The notes under the pieces are model-generated. The model was not told the DNA's origin, did not search any database, and saw only the letters and a list, made by a program, of their open reading frames with translations. Positions 7,124 through 14,862 of a DNA stretch of 35,059 nucleotides are shown here, piece by piece. The translations under genes and the position numbers were made by a program. Where the stretch lies: NCBI GenBank assembly GCA_910584185.1, contig CAJTYC010000018.1, positions 1-35,059 on the forward strand, given 5' to 3'. Each line of letters opens with the position of its first letter. Position 1 is the stretch's first letter. This stretch comes from an uncultured Muribaculaceae bacterium. GTDB taxonomy: Bacteria > Bacteroidota > Bacteroidia > Bacteroidales > Muribaculaceae.

Positions 7124-8295
7124 GTACCCAACAGTTAGACTTCAGTGATATAGCCCCTTATGAAGATGATGTGTTTCATGAGAAGATGAAGACCCTGGTC
7201 AAGGATCCCGGTTTTCTTCATGCCATAAATTACATCATGCCGGCCGACGATGTGCAGCCTCTGCTTGAGGATTTGCTAAAGATCGAGAATAAGTATGATT
7301 TCCAGCATCAGATCATGTTTCCTTTCCTGGAGATGCTGGCGAAGACGACCACTTCGGGCATCTCGCTCGGCGGCGCGAAGTATTACAATCCGGCGCTTAA
7401 TTATGTGTTTATCACCAATCACCGCGACATAGTGCTTGATGCGTCGTTTCTTAATCTCGCGTTCATGCGCCGCAATATGCCGGTGACTGAAGTGGCAATC
7501 GGCAATAACCTGCTTGTGTTTGACTGGATTAACGATTTGGTGCGTCTCAATAAGTCGTTTATAGTGAAGCGCAACACCGGTCTGCGCGAGGGTTTGCTCG
7601 CTGCCAAGAAGTTGTCGGCTTATATACATCTCGACATCTTGGAGAAGCATGAGTCTGTATGGATTGCCCAGCGTGAGGGGCGTGCCAAAGATAGCTCTGA
7701 CCGTACGCAGGAGTCGCTTGTCAAGATGCTTGCACTCAGTGGTGAGGGTTCGTTTATGGATAGGCTCAAGGAGGTTAATCTCATGCCTGTATCAATCTCA
7801 TATGAGTATGATCCTAATGACTATCTTAAGGCTAAGGAGTTTCTGATGAAGCGCCGTGACCCTAATTTCAAGAAGTCGCAGCGCGATGACCTCTTCAGCA
7901 TGGAGACCGGATTGCTGCAATTCAAGGGTAGGGTGCATTTTCAGCTCACCCCACGCATCAATACCAAGATTGACCAACTCGGGGAGTTTCCCGACAATAA
8001 CACTTCGGCCAAGTATGTAGGTTGCCTTATTGACCAGGCCATACACCGCAGTTATGAGATTTTCCCCATCAACTATATCGCTTTCGATATGCTGCATCGT
8101 GTGGAGCGTTTCCACTCCAAGTATACTGCCGAGCAGCGTGTGGAGGCCGAGAATTATTTCAATTCTCAACTCGATAAGGTCGAAGTCGATGACCTCACTT
8201 CGGAGGAGCGCGAGTTTATGTTGGAGATGATGCTCGTGATGTATGCCAATCCGCTGAAAAATAAGCTTAAGACAATACTTGGAGGAATGGAGTGA
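7120..8295 (+). CDS. Glycerolipid acyltransferase-like protein (PlsC/GPAT superfamily)
   Basis: This 391-residue protein resembles the Bacteroidales 1-acyl-glycerol-3-phosphate acyltransferase-like group. Seen are TNHRDIVLD (99-107) in the place of the NHxxxxD catalytic motif, and IAQREGRAKDS (182-192) in the place of the glycerol-phosphate-binding EGT/EGR block. The His-to-Asp spacing is one residue longer than the standard HX4D, so either Asp103 or Asp107 must partner His101. It is longer than a minimal PlsC and lacks obvious membrane helices. An acyl transfer role in phospholipid or lipid A-like synthesis is inferred. It overlaps rluD by 4 bp, and its stop is directly followed by the metallophosphoesterase ATG. 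Confidence 0.75.
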   Translation: MSTQQLDFSDIAPYEDDVFHEKMKTLVKDPGFLHAINYIMPADDVQPLLEDLLKIENKYDFQHQIMFPFLEMLAKTTTSGISLGGAKYYNPALNYVFITNHRDIVLDASFLNLAFMRRNMPVTEVAIGNNLLVFDWINDLVRLNKSFIVKRNTGLREGLLAAKKLSAYIHLDILEKHESVWIAQREGRAKDSSDRTQESLVKMLALSGEGSFMDRLKEVNLMPVSISYEYDPNDYLKAKEFLMKRRDPNFKKSQRDDLFSMETGLLQFKGRVHFQLTPRINTKIDQLGEFPDNNTSAKYVGCLIDQAIHRSYEIFPINYIAFDMLHRVERFHSKYTAEQRVEAENYFNSQLDKVEVDDLTSEEREFMLEMMLVMYANPLKNKLKTILGGME

Positions 8296-8296
8296 T

Positions 8297-9520
8297 ATGA
8301 GATTGGATTGGTTGGTAATACTGGTTTTTGTCATTGTAGTGTTCGGCTCGGATGCCTACATCCTCAGAGACATCAGAAAGTATGTGCGCAGCAAGTATCG
8401 CACGGCTGCAACTGCGGCTTGGGTGATTTTGTCGCTTCTTTGCTGGGGTCTTGCCGTAGCGTTTCTCTGCATGCCCAAGCGTTCGGAAGATGCGGATCTT
8501 TATCCGCAGATGTGGATGCTCTATACTTTCCTATCCATTTATATACCGAAGTTCATTTATTGCATCTGCTCTCTGATTGGCAGGATTTTATGTCATGCGC
8601 ATCGCAATCTCGGGGCTATGATTGGAGTGCCTTTGGCTGCGTTGCTCTTTGTGGTGATGTGGTGGGGTGTCATCTTCACGCGTCATGACATCGTGACCAA
8701 TGATGTGGAGATTGTTTCTGATAAGCTCCCCACTGCTTTCGATGGCTTTAAGATTATACAGTTTAGCGATGCTCACCTCGGGTCGTGGGGTGGTGACACT
8801 ACCTTTGTGTCGCGCATGGTAGATTCTATCAACAGCAAGCATCCTGACATGATACTCTTTACGGGTGACTTCGTGAACCAGCGTTCGCGTGAGTTCGAAC
8901 CGTTTGTGCCTGTATTATCGCGTCTGAAGGCGCCCTATGGTGTATATGGTATATATGGCAACCATGATTATGCGGGATATATCGATTGGAAGGAACCGAA
9001 TGGCGCCAACCGCGATGTGGCGAAGCTCGACAGCTTGATTCGTCTCACCGGCATGAAGATGCTTAAGAATAAGTCTGCATTTATAAAGGAGGGTAATGAC
9101 TCGATTGTGCTGATCGGGGTGGAGAATTGGGGCGAGCCACCCTTCAACCAGCTCGGCGACTTGGGCAAGTCGTATCCGGGCAAGGAGGGGCAGCTTCATG
9201 GTCTTAACGATGATATGTTCAAGATTCTGCTCACTCATAATCCGGAGCACTGGAACCAGGTGGCCACGAATATAAGCAATATTGACCTATCGCTCGCCGG
9301 CCACACTCATGCCATGCAGACGATGATTAAGATTGGAGATTGGAAATGGTCGCTGGCCCAGTATATCTATGAGAATTGGGGTGGCCTGTATGAAAGGCCG
9401 GCTAAGGATGGCACACCGATGCGTCTGTATGTCAACATAGGAGTGGGCGAGGTCGGTTTTCCGGCCCGCATTGGCGCCGCCAAACCTGAACTTGCCCTGT
9501 TTACGCTGAGACGCAAGTAA
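8297..9520 (+). CDS. Membrane-anchored metallophosphoesterase
   Basis: This 407-residue protein has four predicted membrane helices (about 4-22, 41-58, 72-95, 107-127) followed by a calcineurin-like phosphoesterase domain. All metal-binding motifs are present: DxH in FSDAH (158-160), GD (190-191), GNHD (221-224), a histidine at 294 and GHTH (315-318). The layout matches YkuE/YaeI-like enzymes, some of which act on lipid phosphates such as UDP-diacylglucosamine, so an envelope lipid substrate is plausible but unproven. I chose ATG 8297 because GGAGGAATGGAG precedes it and the preceding gene ends at 8295; a TTG at 8279 would overlap that gene. Confidence 0.87.
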   Translation: MRLDWLVILVFVIVVFGSDAYILRDIRKYVRSKYRTAATAAWVILSLLCWGLAVAFLCMPKRSEDADLYPQMWMLYTFLSIYIPKFIYCICSLIGRILCHAHRNLGAMIGVPLAALLFVVMWWGVIFTRHDIVTNDVEIVSDKLPTAFDGFKIIQFSDAHLGSWGGDTTFVSRMVDSINSKHPDMILFTGDFVNQRSREFEPFVPVLSRLKAPYGVYGIYGNHDYAGYIDWKEPNGANRDVAKLDSLIRLTGMKMLKNKSAFIKEGNDSIVLIGVENWGEPPFNQLGDLGKSYPGKEGQLHGLNDDMFKILLTHNPEHWNQVATNISNIDLSLAGHTHAMQTMIKIGDWKWSLAQYIYENWGGLYERPAKDGTPMRLYVNIGVGEVGFPARIGAAKPELALFTLRRK

Positions 9521-9527
9521 GAGGATA

Positions 9528-9986
9528 ATGGAGGCGAATCACACCGTGAAGTCAAATCATATTGTGGAGGAGAATCAGACTATTGAGGCGATTCACACCT
9601 ATGTGCTGAGCATTGGCTCTAATGTGTCGGAAGCGAATGTGGTGGCTGCAATCAAGTGGCTACGCACGCTGTTTGCCGATATGGAGGTGTCGCACGTTTA
9701 TGAGACTCCGGCCATATCGTCGCATGGCTCTGCCGCCCCATGTTCGGGGCAAGGTGAAATTCCAGTATATGATAATGCTGTGGCTTGTGTGGAAAGTCCG
9801 ATGGGCTGTGCCGACTTGGAGTCCCTGCTGAAGGCTTACGAGCTCGAGTGTGGCCGTGATGCGAAGGCCCGCGCAGCGGGCATCGTGCCGATAGATATCG
9901 ACATTGTGGTGACCGACGGCTCAATAAAACGCCCATGGGACTACCGCCAGCATTTCTTCAAGATTGGCTACGCCACAATCACGTAG
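9528..9986 (+). CDS. folK: HPPK-like 6-hydroxymethyl-7,8-dihydropterin pyrophosphokinase
   Basis: This 152-residue protein is similar to FolK, which transfers pyrophosphate from ATP to 6-hydroxymethyl-7,8-dihydropterin in folate synthesis. The family start (LSIGSNVSEANVVAAIKWL) begins at about residue 30, after a polar extension that may not be translated or needed. YDNAVACVES stands in the place of the pterin-binding FLN block. GRDAKARAAGIVPIDIDIV holds the two metal-binding aspartates of the DxD, but the usual PRT before it is replaced by IVP. It is the last gene of the five-gene run, 8 bp after the phosphoesterase gene, and no other folate genes are nearby. Confidence 0.75.
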   Translation: MEANHTVKSNHIVEENQTIEAIHTYVLSIGSNVSEANVVAAIKWLRTLFADMEVSHVYETPAISSHGSAAPCSGQGEIPVYDNAVACVESPMGCADLESLLKAYELECGRDAKARAAGIVPIDIDIVVTDGSIKRPWDYRQHFFKIGYATIT

Positions 9987-10008
9987 CATGCAGCCATAAG
10001 ATAGTAAC

Positions 10009-10080
10009 TTTCGCAAGTTGTAAATAATTGAATCATATATAAATAGGCACTGCGCAGCGTTTCAATTATAACTTGCGAAA
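10009..10080. repeat. Long inverted repeat between convergent genes
   Basis: TTTCGCAAGTT (10009-10019) pairs perfectly with AACTTGCGAAA (10070-10080), and after a 4-nt bulge ATAATTGAA (10024-10032) pairs with TTCAATTAT (10061-10069). A 28-nt loop holding CTGCGCAG remains. No T run follows, so it is not a standard terminator, although its place between convergent genes suggests it ends both transcripts. Confidence 0.65.
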
Positions 10081-10086
10081 CTTGAA

Positions 10087-10992
10087 TTAGAAAATCATCT
10101 TGCGGACGTTGTTGCCACTGGTTATCAAGTATATACCTTTGGCTTCGCGTGCTTTTTCTATTGTTGTCTTTATTCCTTCTAATGTGTAGACTTGCTCAAT
10201 TCTTTCTGAGTAAGGGCCTTGGCTGTCGATTTCGTTGACAGATGCCGGTATCTTGTCGGGCACGAGTTTGAGATTGCCTATCAAGATCTGCTGCATCGGC
10301 CCGAATATGGAGAGGTAACGGGTCTCTGTGGTTAGGTTGAGTGTGAGTTTGAAGGGCTTGGTGCTTACCCCCGGTTTGTATTGCGGCATAGGAGTATAGG
10401 CGCATGGCAGCATTTGCTGGTCCGCGTCTCTCACAGCAAGGTAGTTGGTGTCGCCATCTTGCTCCACTGTCATTGTCTTTAGTCCGGGTGTCTTGTCGGC
10501 TACAAACACGAGCATGGAGGCTGTGTTGACAAACGATTTCGGTTGGCCGTTGAGGTTATTGGCCGAAAGGCATATGGCTGATCCAGTGAGGTGATATAGG
10601 CCGGACTCCGGCACTGTTATCGGATAACTGAAACTCAGATTGCTGAAATCGTAAGAGTAGAGGTTGGTGGGAAAATCGAGTATTGCCACAGGCATATCCA
10701 CTTCGAATCCATTGGAGGAGCCGCCCGGCACATTGCGTGTCTTACCGTCGTAGCTAAAATAAAGGGTATTGCCGGATGCCACTATTTTTGAGAATACGGA
10801 GTTGCTTTGCAGTTCGGTGGGCAATTGCTTGCCATCGTCGTAGTAGCATTGCCACACGCTGAAGAAGGCTGCGCTGTTGTCCATCTGTGATTCGTTATCG
10901 ATGAAGCACCCCTCAAGCAAGTTGGGAAGCTGCGCCCTACCGGTAGCTCCAACTGAAAGCCCTAATGCCAATGCGATTATCTCTTTTCTCAT
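10087..10992 (-). CDS. Secreted protein of unknown function, paralogue of the 11091-13277 product
   Basis: I do not recognise this 301-residue protein. It has a Sec signal peptide (about 1-20, likely cleavage after GRA). A domain of about 240 residues follows that is shared with the product of the upstream gene: both have NLLE, ESQM, a WxCYxxxG block, a GFEVDM/DGMHVV-like strand and a LYHLTGS/KYKLTGS strand in the same order. The pattern suggests a beta-sandwich. The C terminus (VYTLEGIKTT, then GIYLITSGNNVRKMIF) resembles the last beta strands of type IX secretion or Por-type sorting domains, but too loosely to assign. It lies 98 bp after its paralogue on the same strand. Confidence 0.7.
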   Translation of the reverse strand: MRKEIIALALGLSVGATGRAQLPNLLEGCFIDNESQMDNSAAFFSVWQCYYDDGKQLPTELQSNSVFSKIVASGNTLYFSYDGKTRNVPGGSSNGFEVDMPVAILDFPTNLYSYDFSNLSFSYPITVPESGLYHLTGSAICLSANNLNGQPKSFVNTASMLVFVADKTPGLKTMTVEQDGDTNYLAVRDADQQMLPCAYTPMPQYKPGVSTKPFKLTLNLTTETRYLSIFGPMQQILIGNLKLVPDKIPASVNEIDSQGPYSERIEQVYTLEGIKTTIEKAREAKGIYLITSGNNVRKMIF

Positions 10993-11090
10993 ATCAGTAA
11001 CCGATTTAAATATATGCTAATTGCGTTTGTGTTTGAATTCTTTTGGGTCAAGCACCTTAACTTTGTGCGCGACCTATGACATCGGAGTAG

Positions 11091-13277
11091 TTATTTCCTG
11101 ACTAAATAGGTTTTGCCCTCTTTGACCATGATGTATATGTCACCTTGAGGTTCGGAGGTCTCTATGCCCTGAAGTGTGAAGTATCGGGTGCAGTTCGCGC
11201 TGATGGTGCTTTCACTATCCTCTATCTGTAAGTCTTCCACGCTTGTAACTACGGAGTAGTCAACGGATTTGGGCAGGCTTATCATGCCGTGAGGATGCAC
11301 TACGCGTGCTGTGATTTTCTGTAAGCGTTCGCATGTCACTTTTTGTCCCGATGTATAGTTGTGCCATGTCGGTGTGTCTGAATCCGAATATGAAACTGGA
11401 TCTGAAACCGTGTTTGTATCCGTCTCGGGTCCATAGGTGCCGATTGCATCAGGGTCTGCCTCAATCAAATATTGTATCTGGAGCTTATTGTTGTTGTCCC
11501 AGTATTCTTTGCCGTTTTCATCTTTAGGCAGTTCCAATCGTATATATGTATCTTTCGTGTTCTCATTATTATTTTCACTGACATTCATGAAAATCGGCAT
11601 GGGAATCTCGAAGTTGTTCGCAAATGAGAGGTAGGCATTTTTAAGTGTCACCGACCCTGAGGCCTCGATTACAATTTCCTTGCTCATGGAAGCATCGTGT
11701 CCCACAAAATAATCGTATCCCACAACATAGCGGTCTTCGCTCGGAATGTCTGTTTCAAGTTCTTTATACTCGGTTTTGCCATCTATCTCCGCTGCGGCGA
11801 GTACCCGCAAGTTTTGTGCGGATGTCGGGTATATGTTGAGCCATATTTCATCAAGGGTATAAGCCGGATTTTTGGTATAATGACTCTCTGCCATGTTTGC
11901 ATCAAAGCGAAGTGTGAATCTGCCGACTTCGTTGCCGAAGTCGATGCGCCATCCCTCACCCTCCTGATATGTATATGTGGGCTGTGTGCCTGAGGCAACA
12001 CTGTTGGTGTCGTTTGCATTGAGAGTCGGGTCATCGTTTACGAAGTATGCTTTCCAAGCACCTGTGTCAGAACTTATGCAGACTTCTGGACTGTTTCCTT
12101 CAGCTGAGTCGGGGATGCCTGATTGTGTGAAATCGAAGGTTGTCCATGTGGTTTGCTGGCGTGTGGGCACATGCAGCTTCAGCTTAGCGGATTGGCTGAC
12201 GCCGGACTCGTCCTGATAACTGACTGTCAAAGTGGCATAAGGAAGTCCTTTGTCACCACCTTCATATATATGAGTGCCAACGACTTTGACAACTGTGTTT
12301 AATCCCTCACCCTCCAACTTAAAACGTTTGTCATCGTCGCAAGTAACACTAACCTTAGATGCCTGAGTGTCAAAGCCTTGCGGAACTTCGAGTCCAAGTG
12401 CCTTCAAACTATAACTTTGCATCTCAAACAAAGTGCGAGCAAAGTGCTTGAAATAAAGCGGCTCCGGCTCGGGCTCCGGCACAACAATCGGATCAACCGG
12501 CTCCAACCGCATATTGCCCAATACCAAAACGGATTTGGTTTTTTTGTTTTCTAATGTAGGAGGCGCGTAAATGCATAGATATTTATCCTCTTTGTCAAGT
12601 TGTATGTATAACTCCATTGGCTTGACATAAATTACTTTTTCGCCATGCTTGTCGGTGGTGTTATATCTTACTATATGATAAACCGGAAACTTTTTGGTCC
12701 CATTGACGGTAGTTTCAAAGTGACTATCAACTACCTTAAATTCCTTTTTGCAAGGATCTGTTTCTGACGTGAATATGGCTGCAAAATAATAAGTCGCAGT
12801 ATTGAAGTCGGAAGGTATACTGCCATCTATTCCTTGACAGCTTACGTTGTATAGAGAACCTGTCAACTTGTATTTTCCAGTTTGGGGCACATTGATAGGA
12901 ATCCTGTAATAAAAGTCCTTGCCATCAGATGAAGATGGGTAATCAAGCACAACCACATGCATGCCATCTTCGAATTCTAAGTCGTTTATTCCTGAAAGTA
13001 GTAATTTCTTGCCTTCGGTCAGAGTTGAAACCAATCCTTGACCACTCTCGTTAAATTTTAAAATGGAATAGTATGATGACGGTCGTGATTCTTCGGGCAC
13101 TGCCTCGCCCTCTTTCCAATAGCATTCCCATTTCTCATAAAATTTTGACTTATCGCACATTTGACTTTCATCTGAAGTTGCAAAGTTTTCAAGCAAGTTG
13201 ATAGTCTTGGCTGTCGCAGCAAATGAAGTGCCCATAATCATAAGCATTGCAACAAATGAAATCTGTAATATCTTCAT
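11091..13277 (-). CDS. Large secreted multidomain protein of unknown function
   Basis: This 728-residue protein is not recognised. It has a signal peptide (about 1-21). The first domain (about 25-262) matches the neighbouring 301-residue protein: it contains NLLENF, DESQM, WECYWKEG and KYKLTGS. A PEPEPEP linker near residue 270 leads to a long beta-rich part with several Ig-like or carbohydrate-binding-like segments, and the end (RYFTLQGIETSEPQGDIYIMV, then a basic YLVRK) resembles a C-terminal sorting or anchoring module. There are no catalytic motifs I can name. Export to the cell surface or medium is inferred. The long, low-lysine, acidic composition is unlike the housekeeping genes around it. 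Confidence 0.72.
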   Translation of the reverse strand: MKILQISFVAMLMIMGTSFAATAKTINLLENFATSDESQMCDKSKFYEKWECYWKEGEAVPEESRPSSYYSILKFNESGQGLVSTLTEGKKLLLSGINDLEFEDGMHVVVLDYPSSSDGKDFYYRIPINVPQTGKYKLTGSLYNVSCQGIDGSIPSDFNTATYYFAAIFTSETDPCKKEFKVVDSHFETTVNGTKKFPVYHIVRYNTTDKHGEKVIYVKPMELYIQLDKEDKYLCIYAPPTLENKKTKSVLVLGNMRLEPVDPIVVPEPEPEPLYFKHFARTLFEMQSYSLKALGLEVPQGFDTQASKVSVTCDDDKRFKLEGEGLNTVVKVVGTHIYEGGDKGLPYATLTVSYQDESGVSQSAKLKLHVPTRQQTTWTTFDFTQSGIPDSAEGNSPEVCISSDTGAWKAYFVNDDPTLNANDTNSVASGTQPTYTYQEGEGWRIDFGNEVGRFTLRFDANMAESHYTKNPAYTLDEIWLNIYPTSAQNLRVLAAAEIDGKTEYKELETDIPSEDRYVVGYDYFVGHDASMSKEIVIEASGSVTLKNAYLSFANNFEIPMPIFMNVSENNNENTKDTYIRLELPKDENGKEYWDNNNKLQIQYLIEADPDAIGTYGPETDTNTVSDPVSYSDSDTPTWHNYTSGQKVTCERLQKITARVVHPHGMISLPKSVDYSVVTSVEDLQIEDSESTISANCTRYFTLQGIETSEPQGDIYIMVKEGKTYLVRK

Positions 13278-13490
13278 GAGTCAAGTTAATATTGGGTTAT
13301 ACGTTGTACAAATCACATGTGCACTAATGAAACGGATTTTAATAATCTTCAGGTTATAAAGAATTATCATTCTTAAAATCAGAGACAAATATGCAAATGC
13401 GCGATAAAACTACAACAAATAATGCAATATTCAAAATAAATACCCAATTTTTTAACAAAAAAATTATGAAACGGGTTCTTATTCGATGTA
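13278..13490. other. AT-rich intergenic leader of the secreted-protein gene
   Basis: This AT-rich stretch must hold the promoter of the minus-strand secreted-protein gene. I find no clean TTTG plus TAnnTTTG pair on the minus strand; the nearest -7 candidates (for example TTATTTTG) each miss one consensus base. Nothing coding is evident. Confidence 0.4.
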
Positions 13491-13605
13491 GTCGTCACCG
13501 GAAGCTCCTCCCTCACGGTAGCTTCGCGACGTTGCATCGCGCACTGGGGAGGAGGAGGCGCCGCCGACGACCATAAAGAGGGAAGAGCCTCCGGCGACGA
13601 CAACG
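13491..13605 (+). repeat. Dispersed G-rich intergenic repeat, copy B (with inverted arms)
   Basis: Three blocks are seen: an inverted unit 1 (13491-13530), a full unit 2 beginning at GTTGCATCGCGCACTGGGGA and ending CCGACGACCA (about 13530-13572), and a partial unit 1 ending CCTCCGGCGACGAC (about 13577-13602). The outer blocks form imperfect inverted arms of about 24 bp (13491-13514 with 13577-13600). The element stops just before the lptG stop codon at 13610. Confidence 0.85.
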
Positions 13606-13609
13606 TGCT

Positions 13610-14824
13610 TTAGAACTTGCGGGCACGCCAGTAGAGGAAGAGGCCGATGGCGAGGTATACGAAGTTCGGTATCCACATGGCGAGCCATGGCGAGGTCATG
13701 CCTGACGTGGCGAATTGACTCGTCACGGTGCTGAAGAGTATGTAGCTGAAGCTCAGTACCAAACCGATGCCGATGTTCAAGCCCATGCCTCCCTTTGTCT
13801 TTTTGGCCGACAGCGACACGCCTATCAGCGTCAGGATGAAGGCTGCCGCCGCCACTGCATATCGCCGCTCTTTCTCAATCTCAAACGCCTTGATGTTGGC
13901 CACGCCACGCTGCCGCTGTTTCTCTATATAATCATTGAGCTGCGGTGTGGTCATGGTCTCCTGATCGCTCTTCTGTATCAAGAAATCGCGCGGCTCGATG
14001 GGTATCACCGTGTCGAGTACATTTCCTTTGCGAAGCTTCTCCGTCATGCCGTCGAAGTCGCGTATCATGTAGTTGTATGCTGTCCAATGATATTGGCGCG
14101 TACTGTCATACTGTATAGTCTGAGCCGTCATGCGCGATGCAAGCTCATGACCCTTAAACTTATCGAACGAGAAGCCGTAGCCGGTCTTAGTTTCGCTTTC
14201 GTAGCGCCCCATGTAGACCACCTCGCCCGGCCTTGCCATAAGCATGATGTCTATGCCGGTGGTGATCTTCTTGTTCTTTACATATTTGTTGGTGTAGTCT
14301 ATCCTCCTTATGTTGGTGGGGGGTATGATGTAATTGCTCAGGCAGAATATCATCGCTGCAATCACGGCGGCTCCAATCATGTAAGGACGCATCAACCTGT
14401 TGAAGCTCACGCCGCTCGACATTATGGCGATTATCTCCGAATTGCCGGCCAATTTAGTGGTGAAGAATATTACGGCGATAAAGGTGAAGAGCGGTGCCAA
14501 CTGGTTGGCGAAGTAGGGGAGAAACGACATGAAATAGTCGAAGATGGTCTCCTTGAGCGGCGCGTTCAGGAACGCATCGAGTTTCTCGGTGATGTCAAAC
14601 ATCGACACCACCGCAAGAATCAGGGCGGTGGCGAAAATGTAGGTGCCGAGAAATTTCTTGAGTATGAACCAGTCAAGCAGCTTCAGGCCAAAGATGTCAC
14701 CAATCTTGCCCCAAAACGACATGCCAACCCATTTCCGAAACTTACGGTTGCGCATGCGCCATCGCCAGCTTAACTTGACCTTACGTATCAGACTCTTCTT
14801 TTTTCTGCCTTTAGCGTTGCTCAT
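13610..14824 (-). CDS. lptG: LptF/LptG family LPS export permease
   Basis: This 404-residue inner-membrane protein is a permease of the LPS transport ABC complex, working with LptB to pull LPS from the inner membrane. The family layout is clear: three membrane helices in the first half (about 55-75, 95-125, 150-170), a periplasmic beta-jellyroll-like part (about 175-310) and three helices at the end. LptF and LptG cannot be separated with certainty. The N terminus carries about 35 very basic residues; an internal ATG giving MSFWGKIGDIFG is the more usual starting point, so the extension is doubtful. It follows tgt by 38 bp. The dispersed repeat begins right after its stop. Confidence 0.85.
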   Translation of the reverse strand: MSNAKGRKKKSLIRKVKLSWRWRMRNRKFRKWVGMSFWGKIGDIFGLKLLDWFILKKFLGTYIFATALILAVVSMFDITEKLDAFLNAPLKETIFDYFMSFLPYFANQLAPLFTFIAVIFFTTKLAGNSEIIAIMSSGVSFNRLMRPYMIGAAVIAAMIFCLSNYIIPPTNIRRIDYTNKYVKNKKITTGIDIMLMARPGEVVYMGRYESETKTGYGFSFDKFKGHELASRMTAQTIQYDSTRQYHWTAYNYMIRDFDGMTEKLRKGNVLDTVIPIEPRDFLIQKSDQETMTTPQLNDYIEKQRQRGVANIKAFEIEKERRYAVAAAAFILTLIGVSLSAKKTKGGMGLNIGIGLVLSFSYILFSTVTSQFATSGMTSPWLAMWIPNFVYLAIGLFLYWRARKF

Positions 14825-14862
14825 CTTTAAGTTTTATGCTGTAAAAGCCACTGTGTCAAAAA

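Noticed and set aside
8279..8296. TTG at 8279 as the start of the metallophosphoesterase
   Set aside because: A good Shine-Dalgarno-like GGAGG precedes the ATG at 8297, which follows the upstream stop directly.
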